Below are positions 26,693 to 34,290 of a stretch of DNA of 64,000 nt, piece by piece; the stretch's first letter is position 1, and each line of letters begins with the position of its first letter. The translations under genes were made by a program, and so were the position numbers. The stretch comes from Chelatococcus composti (lineage in GTDB: Bacteria > Pseudomonadota > Alphaproteobacteria > Rhizobiales > Beijerinckiaceae): NCBI RefSeq assembly GCF_014201415.1, contig NZ_JACHEH010000001.1, positions 1-64,000 on the forward strand, given 5' to 3'. The notes under the pieces were generated by a model. It did not search any database. It saw only the letters and a program-made list of their open reading frames with translations, and had not been told where the DNA came from.

Positions 26693-27475
26693 ATGGATCT
26701 GGGTATCGCGGGGCGCAACGCCCTCGTCTGCGCGGCGAGCAAGGGCCTCGGCAAGGGCTGTGCCCTCGCACTGGCGCGCGAAGGCGTCAACGTCACGATC
26801 ACGGCACGCACCGCATCGGAGCTCGAACGGACGGCGGAGGAGATCCGCCGTGCGGCACCGGGCGTGACGGTGCAGACGGTGGTGGGCGACATCACGACGG
26901 CCGAGGGGCGGCAGGCCGCCCTGGCGGCCTGTCCGGCGCCCGACATCCTCGTCAACAATGCCGGCGGGCCGCCGCCCGGCGATTTCCGCGACTGGACGCG
27001 CGAGGACTGGATCAAGGCGCTCGACGCCAACATGCTGACGCCGATCGAACTCATCAAGGCGACGGTCGACGGCATGATGGAGCGCGGCTTCGGCCGTATC
27101 GTCAACATCACTTCGAGCGCGGTGAAGGCGCCGATCGACATCCTCGGCCTTTCCAACGGCGCGCGCTCCGGCCTCACGGGCTTCATCGCCGGCCTGTCGC
27201 GCAAGACGGTCCGGCGCGGCGTGACCATCAACAACTTGCTGCCGGGTCCGTTCGACACGGACAGGCTGCGTGGCACGGCGACGGCGCGCGCCGCCCAGAG
27301 CGGCCGCACGCCGGACGAGGAGATCGCAGCCATCGCAGCGGCCAACCCGGCCGGTCGTCTCGGCACGCCGGAGGAGTTCGGCGCTGCCTGTGCTTTCCTG
27401 TGCAGCGTCCATGCCGGCTACATCACCGGCCAGAACTGGCTTCTGGACGGCGGCGCCTATCCGGGCACGTTCTGA
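26693..27475 (+). CDS. SDR-family protein lacking the canonical YxxxK
   Basis: 260 residues with an SDR Rossmann fold: CAASKGLGKGCALALAREG (N-terminal cofactor loop), VNNAGGPPPGDF, INITSSAVK, and C-terminal GYITGQNWLLDGGAYPG. Where most SDRs have YxxxK, this protein reads LSNGARSGLTGF, so neither catalytic Tyr nor Lys is in place. I recall a widespread SDR subgroup with this SNGAR pattern, commonly labelled 3-oxoacyl-ACP reductase, so the change looks ancestral rather than decay. Third gene of the SDR-cupin-SDR operon. Confidence 0.85.
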   Translation: MDLGIAGRNALVCAASKGLGKGCALALAREGVNVTITARTASELERTAEEIRRAAPGVTVQTVVGDITTAEGRQAALAACPAPDILVNNAGGPPPGDFRDWTREDWIKALDANMLTPIELIKATVDGMMERGFGRIVNITSSAVKAPIDILGLSNGARSGLTGFIAGLSRKTVRRGVTINNLLPGPFDTDRLRGTATARAAQSGRTPDEEIAAIAAANPAGRLGTPEEFGAACAFLCSVHAGYITGQNWLLDGGAYPGTF

Positions 27476-27592
27476 GCCGCCTCGCACATTACGGGAGGGG
27501 CGGGGGCCGCAGCAGGGCGGCTGCCCGCCCTTCTCGCATCCACAGCTGAAGGCAAGGGGGCTGTCAGCCGGTGCGTTTCGGCCAAACGTCCC

Positions 27593-28483
27593 TCAGGCGC
27601 GGGCAGCGGCCTGGCAGGCCATCAGGATCGCCCCCTCGGTCGCGTCGGCTGCAGCCGGCACGATCCTGTCCGCAATGTAGGGGGGCAGCCAGGGTTGCAG
27701 GGCGCCGGCCACGCCGCCCAGAAGGCAGAGCCGCGGCGCCCCGGTGGCGAGCAGGCGCTCGGCGATGCGCGTGATGTCGCGGGCTGCTGTCTCCACGAGC
27801 TCGATGGCCAGCGGGTCGCGCCGGCCCGCATGGTCGAAGACGAGCGGCGCCAGACGCGCGAAGTCGGCCGGCCGGGCGGAGCGGGCCCAGTCGATGATCG
27901 CCTCGGGATTGTGGCCGAAGCCTTCAAGCAGCGTCTGCGCCAGCGCCGTCATCGGCGCGCGCCCGTCATAGGCCCACAGCGCCCGCCGGATCGCCTCGCG
28001 GCCGATGGCAAGCCCGCTGCCTTCGTCCGAGATCTCGGCTCCCCAGCCGCCCACATAGGTGCGCGCTCCGTCGACGACCGACAGGCCGCAGGAGCCGGTG
28101 CCGACGATGAGGATTGCCCCGTTCTCGCCGCCGAACGCGCCAAGCCAGGCGGCATAGGCGTCCGTATCGAGTGAGATCGAGCGGAAGGGCAGGTGGTTCG
28201 CCAGGAACTGCTCGCGCGCCGAGGTCTGTGCTGCACCGGCGAGGCCGAGGCCGGCGTGGATCAGCGACGTCGCCTCGCGCGGGAGGCCGGCACGGTCGAG
28301 GATCGAATGGCAGGCGTCGACGATGGACCGGGCCACCGTTCCCGGATCGAACCGGATGTTGGAGGGCCCGCCCCGCGCCTCGCCGACCAGGGTGCCGTCG
28401 CCGGAGCGAAGGCGCAGGCGGCACTGGGTGCCGCCGCCGTCGACGCCGAGAAGAAGGGTGTCTGCCGGGCCCGATACGCACAT
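27593..28483 (-). CDS. BadF/BadG-type ATPase, N-acetylglucosamine kinase-like
   Basis: 296 residues of the actin-like ATPase fold (BcrAD/BadFG). The phosphate-1 loop is LLGVDGGGTQCRLRL (~10-24) and the second GxG-type loop is LIVGTGSCGLSV followed by GGWGAEISDEGSGLAIGREAIRRAL, the pattern of eukaryote-like N-acetylglucosamine kinases. It likely phosphorylates an amino sugar, for example during cell-wall recycling; this is inference. It stands alone on the minus strand, with tupA downstream on the same strand after a 60-base gap. Confidence 0.85.
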   Translation of the reverse strand: MCVSGPADTLLLGVDGGGTQCRLRLRSGDGTLVGEARGGPSNIRFDPGTVARSIVDACHSILDRAGLPREATSLIHAGLGLAGAAQTSAREQFLANHLPFRSISLDTDAYAAWLGAFGGENGAILIVGTGSCGLSVVDGARTYVGGWGAEISDEGSGLAIGREAIRRALWAYDGRAPMTALAQTLLEGFGHNPEAIIDWARSARPADFARLAPLVFDHAGRRDPLAIELVETAARDITRIAERLLATGAPRLCLLGGVAGALQPWLPPYIADRIVPAAADATEGAILMACQAAARA

Positions 28484-28546
28484 CCCGGAACTATAGACGG
28501 ATTCGGGCGCTACGCGGGAAGTGGCATCGCGCCGCCGCCGTTGCCG

Positions 28547-29401
28547 TCAGGCGCCCTTCTTGCGGGCGTTGGGGAAGAAGAGCTGCTCGCCCTCGATCTT
28601 GTAGGAGGCGATGGCGGCCTGGCCCTCGGGCGAGAGGACCCAGTCGATGAAGGCGCGGGCTTCCTTCTCCTTCACGTGAGGATGGCGCGCCGGATTGACG
28701 AGGATGATGCCGTACTGGTTGAAGAGCCGGTCGTCACCCTCGACAAGGATGGCAAGATCGCCGCGGTTCTTGAAGCTCAGCCACGTGCCGCGGTCGGCCA
28801 GGATGTAGGCGTCCATGCCGGCTGCGGTGTTGAGCGCGGGGCCCATGCCCGAGCCCGTCTCGCGGTACCAGCTGCCGCCGGCCTTCGGATCGATCGCGGC
28901 GAGCTTCCACAGGGCGAGCTCGGCCTTGTGGGTGCCGCTGTCGTCTCCGCGCGAGACGAAGGGGGACTTCTTCTCAGCGATGGCCTGGAAGGCCTTGACG
29001 ACGTCGCCGGTGCCCCTAACGCCGGCGGGGTCGCTCTTCGGCCCCACGAGGATGAAGTCGTTGTACATCACCTCCAGGCGCTCGACACCGAAGCCCTTGG
29101 CGACGAACTCCTCCTCCGCGCTCTTGGCGTGGACGAAGACGACGTCCGCATCGCCGCGCTCGCCGATCTTCAGCGCCTGGCCGGTGCCGACGGCGACGAC
29201 GCGCACCTCGATGCCGGTCTTCTCCGTGAACTGCGGCAGCAGATGCTTGAAGAGGCCGGACTGCTCGGTGGATGTGGTGGAAGCCACCGTGATGAAGGGC
29301 TTTTCCGCCGTCTGAGCTCCGGCTGCACCGGCAGGTCCGAGGAAGGCGGCGCCCACGGCGATGGCCATGACGGCACGACGCGTCGTTTCGAACAGCTTCA
29401 T
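28547..29401 (-). CDS. tupA: Tungstate ABC transporter substrate-binding protein TupA
   Basis: 284 residues with a signal peptide ending GAAGAQ (~30). The oxyanion-binding motif VASTTSTEQSGLFKHLLPQFTEKTGIEV and VVAVGTGQALKIGERGDADV define TupA rather than ModA; TTSTEQSG supplies the Thr/Ser that coordinate the tungstate. FVSRGDDSGTHKAELALW is also conserved. It is the last gene of tupB-tupC-tupA, 18 bases after tupC. Tungstate is the likely ligand; molybdate specificity cannot be strictly excluded from sequence. Confidence 0.93.
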   Translation of the reverse strand: MKLFETTRRAVMAIAVGAAFLGPAGAAGAQTAEKPFITVASTTSTEQSGLFKHLLPQFTEKTGIEVRVVAVGTGQALKIGERGDADVVFVHAKSAEEEFVAKGFGVERLEVMYNDFILVGPKSDPAGVRGTGDVVKAFQAIAEKKSPFVSRGDDSGTHKAELALWKLAAIDPKAGGSWYRETGSGMGPALNTAAGMDAYILADRGTWLSFKNRGDLAILVEGDDRLFNQYGIILVNPARHPHVKEKEARAFIDWVLSPEGQAAIASYKIEGEQLFFPNARKKGA

Positions 29402-29419
29402 GATAATCCTCCCATCCGT

Positions 29420-30169
29420 TCAGCCCACGATGTCACCGCGCAGGAAGGCGGCCGCCTGTGGCGTGCGCGGGCTTTCGAAGAATTCGTCCGCCGGCGTGTG
29501 TTCCAGCAGCCGGCCGTGGCAGAGAAACAGCACCTCGTCGGCGAGGCGCCGGGCCTGGCCGAGATCGTGCGTCGTCATGATGATCTTGGTGCCGGCGGCG
29601 TCGATGGCGCGGATGGCGTCCTCGATGGCGCGGCAGGCGCCGGGGTCGAGGCTGGCCGTTGGCTCGTCAAGAAAGAGCACGTCGGGCTTCAGCGCCGCCG
29701 CGCGGGCGATGGCGAGGCGCTGCTGCTCGCCCCCCGACAGCACGTGCGCCGGCCGCTGGGCGACGTGGGCGAGGCCGACGCCGGCGAGCGCCTCGTGCGC
29801 GCGCGCCAGGCGTTCGGCGCGCCCGAGGCGTCCCTGCAGCGACAGGGCATAGGTGATGTTGGCGAGCGCCGAACGGCGCAGCAGCACCGGCCGCTGGAAC
29901 ACCATGGCCTGCCGCCGGGCGACGTCGCTGCGCCCGAGGGTGTCAGCACCGGCCCAGCGCACGGCGCCGGCCGTCGGCGCGATGAGGCCGTGGCAAAGGC
30001 GCAGCAGCAGGCTTTTGCCGGCGCCGTTGGGGCCGAGGATGATTGTGCGGCTCGACGCGCCGATGACGGTCGAGATGCCGTCGATGAGGACCGTGCTGCC
30101 GTGTGCATAGGTCACGCGGTCGAGCGTGAGCGGAAGGATGGTCGCACGGGCGTGCATCGGACGCCTCAT
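29420..30169 (-). CDS. tupC: Tungstate ABC transporter ATP-binding protein TupC
   Basis: I start it at the ATG at 30169, which overlaps the tupB stop (ATGA), giving 249 residues; ATG 30157 is the alternative. Walker A is GPNGAGKSLLLRLCHG, the signature LSGGEQQRLAIARAAALKPDV, Walker B LFLDEPTASLDPG, and the switch His in MTTHDLGQARRLADEV. The long frame upstream of this start overlaps tupB and is spurious. It energises tungstate import with TupA and TupB. Confidence 0.92.
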   Translation of the reverse strand: MRRPMHARATILPLTLDRVTYAHGSTVLIDGISTVIGASSRTIILGPNGAGKSLLLRLCHGLIAPTAGAVRWAGADTLGRSDVARRQAMVFQRPVLLRRSALANITYALSLQGRLGRAERLARAHEALAGVGLAHVAQRPAHVLSGGEQQRLAIARAAALKPDVLFLDEPTASLDPGACRAIEDAIRAIDAAGTKIIMTTHDLGQARRLADEVLFLCHGRLLEHTPADEFFESPRTPQAAAFLRGDIVG

Positions 30170-30870
30170 CCCGCAGCGCGGCGGGCCGTTGTGCCGAGGA
30201 GGTGGGCTGCGGCGTTGATGGCCAGCACGATGACGAGCAGCACGATGCCGAGGCCGAGCGCGAGGGGCAGGTCGCCCTTGCTCGTCTCGAGCGCGATGGC
30301 CGTCGTCATGGTGCGCGTGACGCCGGCGATGTTGCCGCCGACGACAAGGATGGCGCCGACCTCCGCCATCGCCCGGCCGAGCCCGGCGAGGACAGCGGTG
30401 ACGAGGCTGAAGCGCGCGTCCCACAGCAGCGTCGGCACGGCCCTGAGCCGGCTGGCGCCAAGGGAGGTGAGCTGCTCCCGGTACTCCTGCCACAGGTCGG
30501 CGACCACCTGCCGCGTCAACGCCGCGATGATCGGCGTCACCAGCACCGTCTGGGCGATGATCATGGCCGTTGGCGTGAAGAGAAGGCCATAGGGGCCGAG
30601 CGGGCCGGCCCGCGAGAGAAGCAGATAGACGAGCAGGCCGGCGACCACCGGCGGCAGGCCCATCAGGGCGTTGATGGTAACGACGAGGGCGTTGCGTCCC
30701 GGGAAGCGGGCGAGCGCGAGCGCCGCGCCGAGCGGCAGGCCGATGAGGGCCGCGCAGACGACGGCGGTAAGGCTGACCTTCAGTGAAAGGGTGGCGATCT
30801 CGACGAGGGCTGTGTCGCCCGTGACAATCAGCCGCCACGCCGCCGCCAATGCTTCGTCGAACCCGTGCAC
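30166..30870 (-). CDS. tupB: Tungstate ABC transporter permease TupB
   Basis: 234 residues, about five transmembrane helices, first gene of the operon. The EAA-type coupling loop is EQLTSLGASRLRAVPTLLWDARFSLVTAVLAGLGRAMAEVGAILVVGGNIAG, characteristic of TupB/ModB-like permeases. The region 77 bases upstream holds two palindromes that probably bind a regulator. Its stop overlaps tupC by four bases. Confidence 0.93.
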   Translation of the reverse strand: MHGFDEALAAAWRLIVTGDTALVEIATLSLKVSLTAVVCAALIGLPLGAALALARFPGRNALVVTINALMGLPPVVAGLLVYLLLSRAGPLGPYGLLFTPTAMIIAQTVLVTPIIAALTRQVVADLWQEYREQLTSLGASRLRAVPTLLWDARFSLVTAVLAGLGRAMAEVGAILVVGGNIAGVTRTMTTAIALETSKGDLPLALGLGIVLLVIVLAINAAAHLLGTTARRAAG

Positions 30871-30946
30871 TTTCGCCTCTCATCCGGCCACGGCCGCACT
30901 TCGCGCCCGGGCCCCACCGGCCATGTTGCACAACCGGCGCGGGAAA

Positions 30947-30991
30947 CCGATATGAAAACTGATACATATCGGCGATAGGTGAGGCCTATCG
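30947..30991. promoter_or_regulatory. Two adjacent palindromes upstream of tupB (candidate ModE-type operators)
   Basis: First site: CCGATATG (30947-30954) and CATATCGG (30965-30972), perfect eight-base arms around a ten-base spacer. Second site: CGATAGG (30973-30979) and CCTATCG (30985-30991) around TGAGG. They abut directly and share a CGATA core. They lie between the ModE-like gene and tupB, 77 bases before the tupB start. TATAT-like dyads with CG ends are typical of ModE boxes. Confidence 0.8.
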
Positions 30992-31057
30992 TTGCCGCTT
31001 TCGGCAGCAGGCCCGTGAGACGCCAATGCGGCATGTCACAGGGCGAAAGAGACGGGA

Positions 31058-31417
31058 TCATTCCTGCGGCGCATCGCGCATCATGGCGCGCAGTCCGGCG
31101 GCTTCCTCCGCGATCGATTGCAGAGCCTTGCGTTCCATCTCCTCGTAGAGTGCGAGGACGCGCAGGCCGGCATCGGTGAGGCGCGCACCTCCGCCGCCCG
31201 AGCCGCCCTTGGTGGCGTCGACGAGCGGCTCGCGAAAGCAGGTGTTCATGGTACGCACGAGGAGCCAGCTGCGCCTGTAGCTCATGTTCATGCGGCGGCC
31301 CGCGGCCGCGATGGAGCCCGTGTCGCGGATGCCGCGCAGCAGCTCCGCCTTGCCGGGGCCGATGGCGATGGACGAGCCCAGCAGGAGGCGCAGACGAATC
31401 TCGACTTGCTCCTCCAT
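31058..31417 (-). CDS. ModE-like winged-helix regulator, HTH domain only
   Basis: 119 residues. The HTH region is SSIAIGPGKAELLRGIRDTGSIAAAGRRMNMSYRRSWLLVRTMN (~15-58), the LysR-like helix-turn-helix of ModE proteins. GGSGGGGARLTDAGLRVLALYEEME follows, the wing and linker of ModE. The molybdate-binding MOP domain of full-length ModE is absent. It is upstream of tupBCA on the same strand with palindromes between, so it probably controls tungstate (or molybdate) uptake, perhaps by binding oxyanion in a way not visible here. Confidence 0.88.
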   Translation of the reverse strand: MEEQVEIRLRLLLGSSIAIGPGKAELLRGIRDTGSIAAAGRRMNMSYRRSWLLVRTMNTCFREPLVDATKGGSGGGGARLTDAGLRVLALYEEMERKALQSIAEEAAGLRAMMRDAPQE

Positions 31418-31456
31418 GACCGTATGGCTGCCTCCTCGCGCGGAATCGAGGAGGGA

Positions 31457-32494
31457 TTATACGGCGACGAGCGGCGCTTTCACCTGCGTGCCGCGCTCGA
31501 GCCAGGCCGGCACGGGCAGGCCCTTCTCGCGCAGGAAGGCCGGGTTGAACAGCTTCGACTGGTAGCGGGTACCGTAGTCGGCGAGCACCGTCACGATGGT
31601 GTGGCCGGGGCCGAGATGGCGCGCGAGGCGGATGGCGCCGGCGACATTGACGCCGGACGAGCCGCCGAGGCAGAGCCCCTCGTGTTCCAGAAGCTCGAAG
31701 ATGAGTGGAATCGCTTCCTCGTCCGGAATCTGGAAGGCGACGTCGATGGGCGCCCCCTCGAGGTTGCCGGTGATGCGTCCCTGGCCAATGCCTTCCGTGA
31801 TCGACGAACCCTCGGCCTTCAGGCTGCCGTGCGTGTAGTAGTGGTAGAGTGCAGCGCCCATCGGGTCGGCGAGGCCGATGGTGATCTCGGGATTGCGCTC
31901 CTTGAGCGCCATGGCGACGCCGGCGAGCGTGCCGCCCGTACCGACGGCGCAGACGAAGCCGTCGATCTTTCCGCCCGTCTGCTCCCAGATCTCCGGGCCG
32001 GTGGTCTCGATGTGCGCCTGCCGGTTGGCGACGTTGTCGAACTGGTTGGCCCAGATGGCGCCCCTGGGGTCACTCGCGGCGATCTCCTCGGCAAGGCGGC
32101 CGGAGACCTTCACGTAGTTGTTCGGATTGGCGTAGGGGACGGCGGGCACCTCCACCAGCTCGGCCCCCAGCAGGCGCAGCGTGTCCTTCTTCTCCTGCGA
32201 CTGCGTCTCGGGAATGACGATGACGGTGCGGAAGCCCATGGCGTTGCCGACAAGCGCCAGGCCAATGCCCGTGTTGCCCGCCGTGCCCTCGACGATGGTG
32301 CCGCCGGGCTTGAGCGTGCCCCTGGCCAGCGCATCGCGGATGATGAACAGCGCCGCACGGTCCTTCACGGACTGCCCGGGGTTCATGAACTCCGCCTTGC
32401 CCAGAATCTCGCAGCGCGTCAGCTCCGAGGCCCGCTTGAGGCGGATGAGGGGGGTGTTGCCGATGGCTTCCACAACGCTTGCCTTGATGCTCAT
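31457..32494 (-). CDS. cysK: Cysteine synthase A family, PLP-dependent
   Basis: Makes cysteine from O-acetylserine and sulfide using PLP. 345 residues from ATG 32494 (GGGAG eight bases upstream); a long upstream frame has no family similarity. IGNTPLIRLKRAS (~11-23), the PLP Lys in MNPGQSVKDRAALFI (~45), GTAGNTGIGLALVG binding the phosphate, and AVGTGGTLAGVAMAL are the fold II signatures. GGSSGVNVAGAIRLA gives the Ser near the pyridine N. It is slightly longer than typical CysK. Divergent from uraH; its neighbours do not explain regulation. Confidence 0.93.
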   Translation of the reverse strand: MSIKASVVEAIGNTPLIRLKRASELTRCEILGKAEFMNPGQSVKDRAALFIIRDALARGTLKPGGTIVEGTAGNTGIGLALVGNAMGFRTVIVIPETQSQEKKDTLRLLGAELVEVPAVPYANPNNYVKVSGRLAEEIAASDPRGAIWANQFDNVANRQAHIETTGPEIWEQTGGKIDGFVCAVGTGGTLAGVAMALKERNPEITIGLADPMGAALYHYYTHGSLKAEGSSITEGIGQGRITGNLEGAPIDVAFQIPDEEAIPLIFELLEHEGLCLGGSSGVNVAGAIRLARHLGPGHTIVTVLADYGTRYQSKLFNPAFLREKGLPVPAWLERGTQVKAPLVAV

Positions 32495-32662
32495 GGGCGG
32501 GCTCCCGTTGCTGCTCCGACCGCTGACCGCAGGGAATAAGCCATGGCGGGTGAATTGTCCAACGATCCCGATGTGTTTGGATAAAAGTACATTTGTGGGT
32601 GTGTTTTGCGCGGTTGACGCACCCGGCGCCTTGCCGGAAAAATCACTCCGCAGGAGGAATCC

Positions 32663-33019
32663 ATGGGGCGGCTGACTACGCATGTGCTCGACACTGCCGC
32701 CGGCCGGCCGGCTGAGGGCATCCGCATAGCACTCTTCCGTCTGGAAGACGGCGGCGCCCGGACGCTGGTCACCGAAGCTGTGACGAACGTTGACGGTCGG
32801 ACGGACGCCCCGCTCCTTGCCGGCGAAAGCTACAGACCCGGACGCTACGAGCTCGTCTTCCGCGTGGGCGAGTACTTCAGGCGCGACGGGCGCGGCGGCG
32901 CTGACATTCCCTTTCTCGACGAGGTGCCCGTGCGTTGCGGGCTCGCCGAAACGGACGGGCACTACCACGTGCCGCTGCTCGTCTCCCCCTGGAGCTACGC
33001 TACCTACCGCGGCAGTTGA
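32663..33019 (+). CDS. uraH: 5-Hydroxyisourate hydrolase (HIUase, transthyretin-like)
   Basis: Second step of uric acid breakdown, hydrolysing 5-hydroxyisourate to OHCU. 118 residues, full length. N-terminal LTTHVLDTAAGRPAEGIRIALFRL carries the catalytic His, NVDGRTDAPLL the Arg, and the C-terminal signature is SPWSYATYRGS. No uricase, OHCU decarboxylase or allantoinase gene is present in this window, so the gene is isolated from the rest of its pathway. A good AGGAGG precedes it. Confidence 0.94.
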   Translation: MGRLTTHVLDTAAGRPAEGIRIALFRLEDGGARTLVTEAVTNVDGRTDAPLLAGESYRPGRYELVFRVGEYFRRDGRGGADIPFLDEVPVRCGLAETDGHYHVPLLVSPWSYATYRGS

Positions 33020-33070
33020 CGCGGATTGCTTGGAGCGAGAGTTCGCCTGTTTGCAAAGAGGAGTGCTGTC

Positions 33071-33517
33071 ATGGGTTTGTTCAGCTTCATCAAGGAAGCC
33101 GGTGAGAAGCTCTTCGGTGCCAGCGAGGCCAAGGCCGCGACGCCCGACGAGCTGAAGAAGGAAATCGCCAAGCACGGCCTCAAGGTCGACGGGCTCGACA
33201 TCGCCGTTTCCGGCGACACCGTGAAGGTGTCCGGCAAGGCGCTGTCGACCGAGGAGGCTGAGAAGGTCATCCTCGCCCTCGGCAACACCGTCGGTGTCGC
33301 CGCCGTGGAGGACGCGCTCATCGTGGAGCAGGAGGCGCCCAAGGCGACCATGTACACTGTGGTGAAGGGCGACACGCTCTGGAAGATCGCCGAGAGCCAC
33401 TACGGCAAGGGCAACGGTGCCAAGTACACCCTCATCTTCGAGGCCAACAAGCCGATGCTGACGCACCCGGACAAGATCTATCCGGGCCAGGTGCTGCGCA
33501 TTCCGCCTCTCTCCTGA
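33071..33517 (+). CDS. BON-LysM domain protein (Kbp/YgaU-like)
   Basis: 148 residues from ATG 33071 (GAGG upstream). The N-terminal BON domain spans ~20-90 (TPDELKKEIAKHGLKVDGLDIAVSGDTVKVSGKALSTEEAEKVILALGN). The C-terminal LysM is KATMYTVVKGDTLWKIAESHYGKGNGAKYTLIFEANKPMLTHPDKIYPGQVLRIPPL. This is the length and layout of E. coli YgaU/Kbp, a cytoplasmic K+-binding protein; no signal peptide is present, which agrees. A hairpin terminator follows. Confidence 0.92.
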   Translation: MGLFSFIKEAGEKLFGASEAKAATPDELKKEIAKHGLKVDGLDIAVSGDTVKVSGKALSTEEAEKVILALGNTVGVAAVEDALIVEQEAPKATMYTVVKGDTLWKIAESHYGKGNGAKYTLIFEANKPMLTHPDKIYPGQVLRIPPLS

Positions 33518-33527
33518 GGCGTGGTTG

Positions 33528-33556
33528 GCGCCCGCTGTCCGTCGGGGCGGGCGCTT
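33528..33556 (+). terminator. Terminator-like hairpin after the BON-LysM gene
   Basis: GCGCCCGC (33528-33535) pairs with GCGGGCGC (33547-33554), an eight-base stem with an eleven-base loop, ten bases after the stop, followed by TTC. Confidence 0.55.
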
Positions 33557-33653
33557 CTGCGAGATGCACTTGTCTTGCGGGGCGGGGAACGACAATCTCC
33601 CGCCCTCGCGTTCGAATCGGCGAAGGCGGGATTGGCGACGGCGAGGGCAGGGC

Positions 33654-33971
33654 ATGACGACGGTGATCGATCTGGACCGCGAGACCGTGGCGGCGGGGCT
33701 TGCCGACGGCTCCCTCGTGATCGTCGACGTGCGCGAGCCGCACGAGTTCGCCGCCGGGCACATCCCCGGCAGCGTCTCCCAGCCTCTTTCCCGGTTCGAT
33801 CCGCGGGAGCTCGCCGCCTATGAGGGGCGGCGAATCGTTTTTTCCTGCGCGGCGGGAGTGCGCTCCCTGCAGGCGCTGATGCTCAGCCAGGCGGCTGGCC
33901 TTGATCTGGCGGAGCACTATCGGGGCGGTTTCAAGGACTGGGTCGCGAGCGGCGGCCCGGTCGAGACCTAG
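33654..33971 (+). CDS. Rhodanese-domain protein (single domain)
   Basis: 105 residues from ATG 33654. The fold reads VIVDVREPHEFAAGHIPGSVSQPLSRF, then the active-site loop FSCAAGVRSLQALML with Cys in C-A-A-G-V-R, and ends HYRGGFKDWVASGGPV. The residue pattern supports a sulfurtransferase. Substrate unknown. It follows the Kbp gene after a hairpin and precedes a 319-base gap before the RND genes. Confidence 0.9.
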   Translation: MTTVIDLDRETVAAGLADGSLVIVDVREPHEFAAGHIPGSVSQPLSRFDPRELAAYEGRRIVFSCAAGVRSLQALMLSQAAGLDLAEHYRGGFKDWVASGGPVET

Positions 33972-34290
33972 GCCGCCGTGGCGCCGTCCTGGCCGGAAGC
34001 GATACTCCCGCCGGCCGAAATGTATTATCATCAAAAAGATAGGCTGATTTTCCGCGTGGCGGAAACTCGTCCTTCTGGGGCAAGCAGGCCGCGTAAAAGG
34101 GGCTGAAACGCGGCGTAAAGACGGTTCACTGCCCGGAATTGTCAGTGTTGCATCGATGCAACCATGGCAATTCGGTGGCAATTGTTGCACCTGCTACCCT
34201 TGTTATTGCGATGCACACAATCGATATAGGCCCCTTGCACACGTCCCCGGGCGGTAGTGTCTCAAATCCCTTGCTGAACTGGTGGAATTC
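33972..34290. other. Intergenic region upstream of RND pump: hairpin, palindrome and repeats
   Basis: This 319-base gap has no gene but much structure. It holds a TTTCCGC/GCGGAAA inverted repeat at 34049-34065, a perfect 16-base palindrome GTTGCATCGATGCAAC at 34147-34162, and two direct copies of TGGCAATT at about 34164-34182, with further TTGTTGCA and CGATGCA half-site-like repeats downstream. These could be operators for a regulator of the efflux genes. No regulator gene is adjacent. Confidence 0.6.
34147..34162. promoter_or_regulatory. Perfect 16-bp palindrome GTTGCATCGATGCAAC before RND adaptor
   Basis: A symmetric dyad about 130 bases before the RND adaptor start, in the likely promoter region. 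This kind of site is bound by TetR-, MarR- or LysR-type repressors of efflux pumps. The cognate regulator must lie elsewhere. Confidence 0.5.

Noticed and set aside
28193-30592. 799-residue plus-strand frame opposite the kinase, tupA, tupC and tupB
   Set aside because: Shadow of four well-supported minus-strand genes; composition artefactual.
30170-30967. N-terminal extension of TupC as a 515-residue protein
   Set aside because: The extension is out-of-frame shadow of tupB; the ATGA overlap marks the true start.
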